The notes beneath the pieces were generated by a model. The model had not been told where the DNA came from. It saw nothing but the letters and a program-made list of their open reading frames with translations, and ran no database searches. The position numbers and the translations under genes are program-made. From Acidobacteriaceae bacterium (GTDB lineage: Bacteria; Acidobacteriota; Terriglobia; Terriglobales; SbA1), in NCBI GenBank assembly GCA_019237515.1, contig JAFAGX010000007.1:1-8265 (forward strand): 8,265 nt of DNA, read 5' to 3'. Below, piece by piece: positions 1 to 4,839 of this stretch (position 1 is the first letter of the stretch; every line of letters begins with the position of its first letter).

Positions 1-60
1 AATGACGAATACGCAAAGCAGTTCGGCGTGGAGGTCCCTTCGTGGTTGCCTAAGGCGTGA
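1..60 (+). CDS. C-terminal tail of an unidentified protein (5' end outside window)
   Basis: Reading from base 1, the first 19 codons are open and end at TGA 58-60. The encoded tail, NDEYAKQFGVEVPSWLPKA, has the hydrophobic/charged balance of a real protein C-terminus, ending in a short amphipathic stretch and a Trp-Leu-Pro segment. An alternative reading in frame 2 (bases 2-241) starts inside it and yields an arginine/serine-rich product with no recognisable character, so frame 1 is preferred. The 155 bp from here to the next gene contain a short inverted repeat (GGCAC at 67-71 with GTGCC) but no convincing terminator. The family cannot be named from 19 residues. Confidence 0.45.
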   Translation, partial: NDEYAKQFGVEVPSWLPKA

Positions 61-215
61 ATCGGTGGCACATCACGTCTGGTGCCGCAGATTCCACGAA
101 CGATCCTTGCAAGCAAAACTGGCTTGGTTAACGGAGCAAATACCTAATGACACGTACGTTCTGCATCGCCGCGCCGGGCTACCCTGGGATAACATCCGTT
201 TATTGGGAGTAAATC

Positions 216-803
216 ATGCCCAGAACGAATCCCAAGGTTGATGCCCTTCTAAAAAAGGCCAAAAAGTGGCAGGCAGAATTTGAAAAGTTGAGAACGATCA
301 TTCTTGAGTTTCCCCTGACGGAAGAGGTGAAGTGGGGACAGGCTTGTTACGCGTCGGATGAAAAAAACATCGTTTTAATCCACGGTTTCAAAGAATACTG
401 TGCGCTCCTGTTTTTCAAAGGCGCGTTGTTGAAAGATCCTAAACACATTCTCATCCAACAAACCGAGAATGTGCAGGCAGGGCGGCAGATTCGGTTCACC
501 AACCTTGGAGAAATTGTTCAGATGCAACCCATTCTCAAGGCTTACATCAAGGAAGCCATTGAAGTGGAGAAAGCCGGTTTGAAGGTGAAGCTGAAAAAAA
601 CTTCCGAGTTCAAAGTTCCGGAAGAATTTCAGAAGAAGCTGGACGAAACCCCTGGGTTAAGAAAGGCCTTTGCTGCACTGACTCCCGGACGCCAAAGAGG
701 ATACCTTTTTTATTTTTCTGCTGCCAAGCGGTCCGAAACGCGCGAGGCCAGGGTGGAAAAATGTATGCCGCAAATTCTCCAGGGTAAAGGATTGGATGAT
801 TAG
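216..803 (+). CDS. YdeI-family protein (DUF1801 plus OmdA-type C-terminus)
   Basis: A 195-residue soluble protein of the YdeI/DUF1801 family. Members have a small alpha/beta domain followed by a helical OmdA (bacteriocin-protection/OmpD-associated) region; their biochemical role is not established. The DUF1801 part spans about residues 5-120: the KW-G-x-x-CY motif is at 39-45, the HGFKEYCALLFFKG core at 56-69, and the QQTENVQAGRQIRF segment at 81-94. The C-terminal part (about 130-192) carries LTPGRQRGYLFYFSAAKRSE at 155-174 and ends as in full-length relatives, so the gene is intact. Two residues of the usual WGxPCY motif differ slightly (WGQACY). The start is supported by GGGAG at 205-209, about 6 nt upstream of ATG. 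There is no signal peptide or membrane segment, so the protein should be cytoplasmic. It lies 17 bp before the DUF4256 gene and may be co-transcribed with it. The gene is A-rich, with several lysine runs, compared with genes further right. Confidence 0.9.
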   Translation: MPRTNPKVDALLKKAKKWQAEFEKLRTIILEFPLTEEVKWGQACYASDEKNIVLIHGFKEYCALLFFKGALLKDPKHILIQQTENVQAGRQIRFTNLGEIVQMQPILKAYIKEAIEVEKAGLKVKLKKTSEFKVPEEFQKKLDETPGLRKAFAALTPGRQRGYLFYFSAAKRSETREARVEKCMPQILQGKGLDD

Positions 804-820
804 CGGCGCCTAGCCTGAAT

Positions 821-1381
821 ATGACACGCGCACCCCTTTCAGCAACACAAGGTGAAGAGCTACTCAGCACACTGAAAGCACGCTTTGAGAAAAACATTAC
901 CCGCCACATAGGTCTGGACTGGGCTTCTATCCAGGCAAAGCTGAAAGCCAATCCTGAAAAGCTATGGTCACTCCGTGAAATGGAAAGGACTGGCGGTGAA
1001 CCGGATGTTGTTGGCCATGACAAAAACACCGGCGAATATATTTTTTATGATTGTTCAGCGGAAAGTCCGAAAGGCCGCAGAAGTCTTTGCTACGACCGTA
1101 AAGCGCTCGACTCCCGCAAAGAAAATAAACCGAAAAATGACGCGATAGAGATGTCTACTGCGATGGGCATTGAGCTATTGACCGAAGAACAATATCGAGA
1201 GCTGCAGAAGCTTGGAGAATTCGATACGAAAACATCGAGCTGGGTGAAGACACCATCTCGTATCAGAAATCTCGGCGGAGCCCTCTTTTGCGATCGCAGG
1301 TACGACACGGTTTTTGTCTATCACAACGGGGCCGAGTCTTACTATGCGGCTCGGGGATTCCGGGGCTGGCTAAGGGTCTAG
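821..1381 (+). CDS. DUF4256 family protein
   Basis: A 186-residue soluble protein that I recognise as DUF4256; no function is known for the family. Conserved-looking blocks are LWSLREMERTGGEPDVVG (48-65), YDCSAESPKGRRSLCYDR (76-93), the GIELLTEEQYREL helix (116-128), and a C-terminal block with WVKTP (141-145), FCDRRYDTVFVYHNGAESYY (156-175) and RGFRG (178-182). The reading frame covers the whole family length and looks intact. The start is the first ATG; no clear Shine-Dalgarno sequence precedes it (bases 808-820), and only 17 bp separate it from the YdeI-type gene, so coupled translation is plausible. The Cys-, Asp- and Glu-containing central blocks look like an active or metal site, but that is inference. 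It converges on the minus-strand secreted-protein gene 60 bp further on. No strong terminator is visible between them, only an imperfect GTACT/AGTAC hairpin. Confidence 0.9.
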   Translation: MTRAPLSATQGEELLSTLKARFEKNITRHIGLDWASIQAKLKANPEKLWSLREMERTGGEPDVVGHDKNTGEYIFYDCSAESPKGRRSLCYDRKALDSRKENKPKNDAIEMSTAMGIELLTEEQYRELQKLGEFDTKTSSWVKTPSRIRNLGGALFCDRRYDTVFVYHNGAESYYAARGFRGWLRV

Positions 1382-1441
1382 GGTTCAACTCGAAGGCACA
1401 CGCCCACTCGGGGCAGCGTACTCAAGATGTTAAGTACGACC

Positions 1442-2338
1442 CTACGGATTTGGCTGAGGATCCAGGAGTTCGCAGTGGTCGACGCACTTCACCGTCTCAA
1501 CCTCGACGTCGGCCTTTTTGTGTCCGGGAAAATCGATGTCGGGAAGGATCAGCAGGGTCTGTGTGCCATTGGCGACATTGAAGCTGCAGTGAAAGCTCAT
1601 CGATTGAACACCCCGTTCTTTGCAGCCAGTTTTGTCGAGGGCGTCGGCGAGACTTACGGTTTTGTCGTAGACCTGGTCGGCAAGATGTGATGGCAGCAGA
1701 GCCACAGTTAGCGGAATGGGCGACTTGATTTTCACGTTGAGTTCCTGGCCGTCGTGGTCAGGAGTCATCAAGCTGTAGACCTTGGGCATCGAGGTTATCT
1801 GGTATTTCTCACCGAGGATGCGCCGCCACTCGAAACAGGGCTGAACGCAGTTGTTAACACAACTCCAGCTGTAATACTGGATGTGCACATCGTTCGGGGA
1901 AATAAATTGCTGGACACCAGGTCCGAGGATGGCGCCAATGGTGGAGACGACCGGCTTCTCGGGCTTGCGCTCGTCTCGGAACGTGATGACCATGGGACGC
2001 TCGGAAGGAAGATGGCATTCATAAATGATGTTGGTGACGTTCTCCTTCACGCATAGGAAGCTGAAATGCGGGGGAGCGTCGGGATGCTGCATCGCACTAT
2101 TCCATTCGTCAGCCCAGGCCATGCCGACCGTCACGGGATATCTTGATTCGATACGAACGTGCATGTTGCCGCCCCCGGATGCGGGATGGTAGACGCGGCC
2201 GGCGTGCAAGCTCGCCGCCTCCATGGGGATCGTTTCGCTATTGGCAGGAGTCCAGTCAAAAACGCGGTTATCTTGCGCACTCGCGATTACGGCAAAAGCG
2301 CTGAGCAACAGCGCGGCGAATACGGACCGATTTCTCAT
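1442..2338 (-). CDS. Secreted cysteine-rich protein with an internal duplication, function unknown
   Basis: A 298-residue protein with a clear Sec signal peptide: MRNR, a hydrophobic stretch at 7-18, then Ala19-Ser20-Ala21, with probable cleavage before Gln22. I chose the ATG at 2338 over an in-frame TTG at 2377, because the latter would put 13 polar residues before the signal peptide. The mature part contains nine cysteines (96, 108, 160, 164, 168, 239, 251, 285, 289) and no further membrane segment or lipobox, so an exported, disulfide-bonded soluble protein is expected. Residues ~48-168 and ~186-290 align as two copies of one domain: RVYHP with KVYSL, VRIESRYPVTV with VKIKSPIPLTV, and identical C-x11-C and C-x3-C spacings. 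Copy A has about 18 extra residues between its cysteine pairs. I recognise no named family. It converges on DUF4256 and lies downstream, in the same direction, of the 55-residue gene, separated by 173 bp. Confidence 0.85.
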   Translation of the reverse strand: MRNRSVFAALLLSAFAVIASAQDNRVFDWTPANSETIPMEAASLHAGRVYHPASGGGNMHVRIESRYPVTVGMAWADEWNSAMQHPDAPPHFSFLCVKENVTNIIYECHLPSERPMVITFRDERKPEKPVVSTIGAILGPGVQQFISPNDVHIQYYSWSCVNNCVQPCFEWRRILGEKYQITSMPKVYSLMTPDHDGQELNVKIKSPIPLTVALLPSHLADQVYDKTVSLADALDKTGCKERGVQSMSFHCSFNVANGTQTLLILPDIDFPGHKKADVEVETVKCVDHCELLDPQPNP

Positions 2339-2411
2339 TTGACAAGTATTTGCTGGGTGAATGCGCGCACGTAGCAAATTCAGGCGGGAGAGATTACGAA
2401 GGTACTATCTT

Positions 2412-2424
2412 TGCGTGGCACGCA
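2412..2424. promoter_or_regulatory. Short perfect palindrome upstream of the secreted-protein gene
   Basis: TGCGTG-G-CACGCA is a perfect 6-bp inverted repeat around one central base, 74 bp upstream of the minus-strand start at 2338. A second, weaker palindrome, TGAGA-GAG-TCTCA, lies at 2431-2443, with centres 19 bp apart. Nothing in the 173-bp gap is coding. They could be operator sites for the secreted-protein gene, but short palindromes arise by chance and no regulator can be assigned. Confidence 0.25.
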
Positions 2425-2511
2425 GTGAAATGAGAGAGTCTCAGGTTGCAAAAAGCAATATGCAGTAGCGGTGAATCCGGTTCGAGCTAGCGCGCCCGCA
2501 TTAACGCAGCA

Positions 2512-2679
2512 CTACGCGGCGTTGCCTTTCCCCGTCTTCACCTGAATCGTGGCTTCTTCAATCCCCTTCTGCTCTTGGTTCAGGTGTTTCGTCAATTCCT
2601 CGACAAGCTGCATGAGCTTGGCGGAATCCTGTTCCATACTGATTTTCGTACAGAGCTGACGCATCTTTTCATCCTGCAT
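2512..2679 (-). CDS. Small helical protein (55 aa), function unknown
   Basis: A 55-residue, highly charged, soluble protein, MQDEKMRQLCTKISMEQDSA and onward. It is predicted to be almost all helix from residue 1 to about 43, with leucine/methionine/isoleucine repeats suggesting a coiled coil or helical hairpin (KLMQLVEELTKHLNQEQKGI at 20-39). It has a single Cys10 and no signal peptide. Start choice: the ATG at 2679 is preceded by a G-rich Shine-Dalgarno-like run (seven G on the minus strand at 2687-2693). The longer in-frame TTG at 2718 falls inside the predicted -10 box, upstream of the expected transcript start, and would add a non-helical arginine/tryptophan leader. It is transcribed divergently from the RHH gene and may share its control region. 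I recognise no characterised family; small orphan proteins of this type are familiar from Acidobacteriota genomes, but that is recollection rather than proof. Confidence 0.7.
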   Translation of the reverse strand: MQDEKMRQLCTKISMEQDSAKLMQLVEELTKHLNQEQKGIEEATIQVKTGKGNAA

Positions 2680-2717
2680 ACTCAATCCCCCCCAGGCCGA
2701 AGTTCGCGCTGTTGCCA

Positions 2718-2746
2718 ATCATTTCCAAATAGGTCTCGCATGTCAA
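2718..2746 (-). promoter_or_regulatory. Sigma70-type promoter for the 55-aa protein gene
   Basis: On the minus strand, a perfect -35 box TTGACA (2746-2741) is followed after exactly 17 bp by AATGAT (2723-2718), a 4/6 match to the -10 consensus. The expected transcript start is near 2711, giving a leader of about 32 nt that contains the G-rich ribosome-binding region before the ATG at 2679. This supports the short form of the gene. The -35 box lies only 6 bp from the inverted repeat at 2753-2768, so a protein bound there would be next to RNA polymerase. Confidence 0.55.
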
Positions 2747-2752
2747 GATAGT

Positions 2753-2768
2753 GATATCATTTGATATC
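2753..2768. promoter_or_regulatory. Perfect inverted repeat, candidate operator of the RHH protein
   Basis: GATATCA-TT-TGATATC is a perfect 7-bp inverted repeat with a 2-bp spacer; it ends two bases before the RHH start codon at 2771. Each arm also reads as TGATATC in the same direction, a tandem arrangement typical of the short half-sites bound by ribbon-helix-helix dimers. No Shine-Dalgarno sequence fits between repeat and ATG, so the RHH transcript may be leaderless or nearly so. A weak plus-strand -10-like GATAGT (2747-2752) abuts the repeat. Autoregulation, and control of the divergent gene, are inferred from position. Confidence 0.5.
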
Positions 2769-2770
2769 GT

Positions 2771-3022
2771 ATGAAACCGAACAAATCGGGACGAGTAGAA
2801 CGCACTGCTCTATTAATTCGCTGTACGGTCGACCAAGCTGACACGATCCGCGAGTGGGCCAGGAAGGAAGGACGCACATTGAGCGGTCATGTGCTGAAAA
2901 TTTTATTGGATCGCTTTTGGCTGGAACAGCGAGTACATCACGAACATGTTGCCAACTTGAGAGACAAAGGTATAGAGCTGCTGAGGATGGAGCGTTCCAA
3001 AAGGGATTTGGGTTCGTCTTAG
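2771..3022 (+). CDS. Ribbon-helix-helix (Arc/MetJ-like) DNA-binding protein
   Basis: An 83-residue basic protein with the RHH layout: a strand at about 11-18 (RTALLIRC) with alternating side chains that would lie in the DNA major groove, helix A at 20-33 (VDQADTIREWARKE), the turn GRTLS (34-38), and helix B at 39-52 (GHVLKILLDRFWLE). A charged C-terminal extension (53-83, probably helical up to about 77) follows, making it longer than minimal RHH proteins. Such proteins bind as dimers or higher oligomers to short repeated sites and are often autorepressors or antitoxins. Here no toxin-like reading frame follows within the 139 bp before the next gene, so it looks like a stand-alone regulator. 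The first ATG lies 2 bp from a perfect inverted repeat and lacks a Shine-Dalgarno sequence. The RHH assignment rests on secondary-structure pattern, not on a strong sequence match. Confidence 0.75.
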   Translation: MKPNKSGRVERTALLIRCTVDQADTIREWARKEGRTLSGHVLKILLDRFWLEQRVHHEHVANLRDKGIELLRMERSKRDLGSS

Positions 3023-3161
3023 TGATGATTAGCGGGCGCTGCTGAAAATCTCCCCCGGCCGTTTGCCGCCTTTTGCGACGGAATCGCATCTCGCGCATCT
3101 AACTGGCTTATTCCGATCTGGCTGACGGCCGAACCATTCTGCGTGAAGCAAAAAGCGGAGC

Positions 3162-4832
3162 ATGGCAAAACCGATATTAATTACGGTCGATGATGACGCA
3201 GACGTTCTGCGAAGTATCGAGCGAGACCTGCGGTCGCACTACGGCGCTCAGTATCGCGTACTGGCGAGCGACTCTCCGGACGCCGCGATTGATCTCCTGA
3301 GGCAACTAAAGCTTCGCAGCGATAGTGTGGCGTTGTTAATCGCGGATCAGCGCATGCCAAATATGGACGGGGTACAGTTTCTGCAGAAAGCGCGAGACGT
3401 CTTTCCCGAAGCCAAGCGCGCATTGCTGACAGCATATGCTGATACAAACGCCGCCATCAGCGCCATCAACGAAGCCAGCATCAATTATTTTTTTCTGAAG
3501 CCCTGGGACCCGCCAGAAGAGCACTTATATCCGCAGCTCGATGACCTGCTCGATGACTGGCAAGCCTCCTATCGCCCGAAGTTTGAGGGAATCCGTGTAT
3601 TGGGCACGCGCTGGTCGCCCCGGTGTTATGAGCTACGCGATTTTCTGGCGCGCAATCATGTTCCCTATCAATGGGTCGATGTTGAACTCTCTGCGAATGA
3701 TCCGGAAACCAAACGCCTGGTAGGTGCTCTCGGAGAAGAGGCAGCCAATCTTCCTGTTGTGCTTTTTCCGGACGGTACCAAGCTGCTGGAGACCGCACCC
3801 GCTGACGTGGCGCAAAAAGTGGGGCTGCGGACGCGGGCGCAAACCGATTTTTACGAGCTGGCGATCATTGGTGGTGGACCGGCAGGGCTGGCGGCCGCTG
3901 TGTATGGAGCTTCGGAGGGCTTGCACACGGTGATGGTCGAGCGCGAAGCACCGGGTGGCCAGGCGGGCATGAGTTCGCGCATCGAAAACTATCTTGGGTT
4001 TCCCACCGGGCTAAGCGGTGGCGATCTGGCGAGACGCGCAGTTGTGCAAGCACAGCGCTTCGGAGTCGAAATCCTGTCTCCACAGGAAGCGGTTTCCGTT
4101 CGCGTAGAAGGTCCGTATCGAATCGTCAAACTGGCGGACGGGAGCGAAATCTCCTGTCATGCATTGATGGTCGCGACTGGCGTGCAATGGCGGCGACTGG
4201 AGGCACCGGGCATCGACCGACTGCAGGGCGCGGGTGTGTACTACGGCGGTGGAGCAACGGAAGCGCTTTCCTGCAAAGGTGAAACCGTGTACGTAATCGG
4301 TGGGGCAAACTCTGCCGGCCAGGCGGCCATGAATTTCGCCAAATACGCGGATCGTGTGGTCATCCTGGTGCGTGGCGAATCTCTCTCTATGACGATGTCT
4401 CAGTATTTAATCGACCAGGTTCAACGCACACCTAAAATTGAATTATGGGCTCACGCCAGCGTCGCCGAAGTGCACGGCGATAAGCATTTGGAGGAAATCT
4501 CAGTCCTTTGCTCGGACACTAATAAAATCGAGCGTGTGCCAACCAGCGCGATGTTCATCTTCATTGGCGCCCTGCCTCGTACGGATTGGCTCGCGAACGT
4601 GGTCGAACGCGATGATCGTGGATTCATTCTCACTGGTCCGGATCTTCTCTGGGATGGCACTCGGCCGAAGGGGTGGACGCTAGACCGTGATCCCTTCCTG
4701 CTCGAAACCAATATTCCCGGTATCTTTGCCGTGGGTGATGTGCGCCATGGTTCAGTGAAGCGAGTCGCTTCCGGCGTCGGTGAAGGCTCGGTAGCGGTGC
4801 AATTTATCCATCAATATTTGAGCAAGGTATAA
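3162..4832 (+). CDS. Fused response regulator / thioredoxin-fold / thioredoxin-reductase-like flavoprotein
   Basis: A 556-residue three-part soluble protein. Residues 1-135 are a CheY-like receiver with acidic pair Asp10/Asp11, phospho-acceptor Asp62 (IADQRMPNMDG), Thr90 and Lys113 (KPWD). Residues 143-222 have a thioredoxin/glutaredoxin-like fold with WSPRCYELRDFL (151-162) and a probable cis-Pro198 (NLPVVLFPDG). Residues 229-556 form an FAD/NAD(P)H oxidoreductase of the thioredoxin-reductase superfamily: FAD motif IIGGGPAGLAAA (235-246), GGQAG (265-269), nucleotide motif VIGGANSAGQAA (378-389) and C-terminal FAD motif IFAVGDVRHGSVKR (521-534). The CATC redox site expected before the second Rossmann motif is absent; only Cys371 remains there, so this should not be called TrxB. 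It probably uses FAD and NAD(P)H on an unknown partner. The receiver should be the target of the kinase encoded 7 bp downstream. The start is the first Met before the receiver; CGGAG sits unusually close to it. I know this fusion as a widespread but poorly characterised architecture. Confidence 0.93.
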   Translation: MAKPILITVDDDADVLRSIERDLRSHYGAQYRVLASDSPDAAIDLLRQLKLRSDSVALLIADQRMPNMDGVQFLQKARDVFPEAKRALLTAYADTNAAISAINEASINYFFLKPWDPPEEHLYPQLDDLLDDWQASYRPKFEGIRVLGTRWSPRCYELRDFLARNHVPYQWVDVELSANDPETKRLVGALGEEAANLPVVLFPDGTKLLETAPADVAQKVGLRTRAQTDFYELAIIGGGPAGLAAAVYGASEGLHTVMVEREAPGGQAGMSSRIENYLGFPTGLSGGDLARRAVVQAQRFGVEILSPQEAVSVRVEGPYRIVKLADGSEISCHALMVATGVQWRRLEAPGIDRLQGAGVYYGGGATEALSCKGETVYVIGGANSAGQAAMNFAKYADRVVILVRGESLSMTMSQYLIDQVQRTPKIELWAHASVAEVHGDKHLEEISVLCSDTNKIERVPTSAMFIFIGALPRTDWLANVVERDDRGFILTGPDLLWDGTRPKGWTLDRDPFLLETNIPGIFAVGDVRHGSVKRVASGVGEGSVAVQFIHQYLSKV

Positions 4833-4839
4833 CGCGGCC

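Noticed and set aside
2..241. 79-codon plus-strand frame at the left edge
   Set aside because: It overlaps both the frame-1 tail ending at 60 and the first codons of the YdeI-type gene, has arginine/serine-rich composition without domain character, and lacks a visible ribosome-binding site.
610..1029. 139-codon minus-strand frame
   Set aside because: Antisense across the end of the YdeI-type gene and the start of DUF4256, both clear family matches.
1382..1441. Bidirectional terminator between the convergent genes
   Set aside because: Only a 5-bp GTACT/AGTAC stem with a 10-nt loop and no T or A tract; too weak to call.
1754..2056. 100-codon plus-strand frame
   Set aside because: Antisense to the secreted protein, whose signal peptide and conserved cysteine spacing show the coding strand.
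2339..2377. N-terminal extension of the secreted protein from a TTG codon at 2377
   Set aside because: It would place 13 polar residues before a normal signal peptide; the ATG at 2338 gives a standard leader.
2687..2693. Seven-C tract as a phase-variation switch
   Set aside because: Too short for strong slippage and located in the untranslated leader at the ribosome-binding region; read as Shine-Dalgarno sequence instead.
2680..2718. N-terminal extension of the 55-residue protein from a TTG codon at 2718
   Set aside because: The codon lies within the predicted -10 box, upstream of the expected transcript start, and the G-rich ribosome-binding run fits the ATG at 2679.
3023..3161. Possible toxin gene partnering the RHH protein
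   Set aside because: The 139-bp gap has no open frame of useful length; only a short hairpin (TGCGA 3074-3078 with TCGCA 3084-3088) without a T-tract.
3162..4832. Annotation as classical thioredoxin reductase TrxB
   Set aside because: The CxxC active site is missing and the protein carries receiver and thioredoxin-fold domains; only the FAD/NAD(P)H scaffold is shared.
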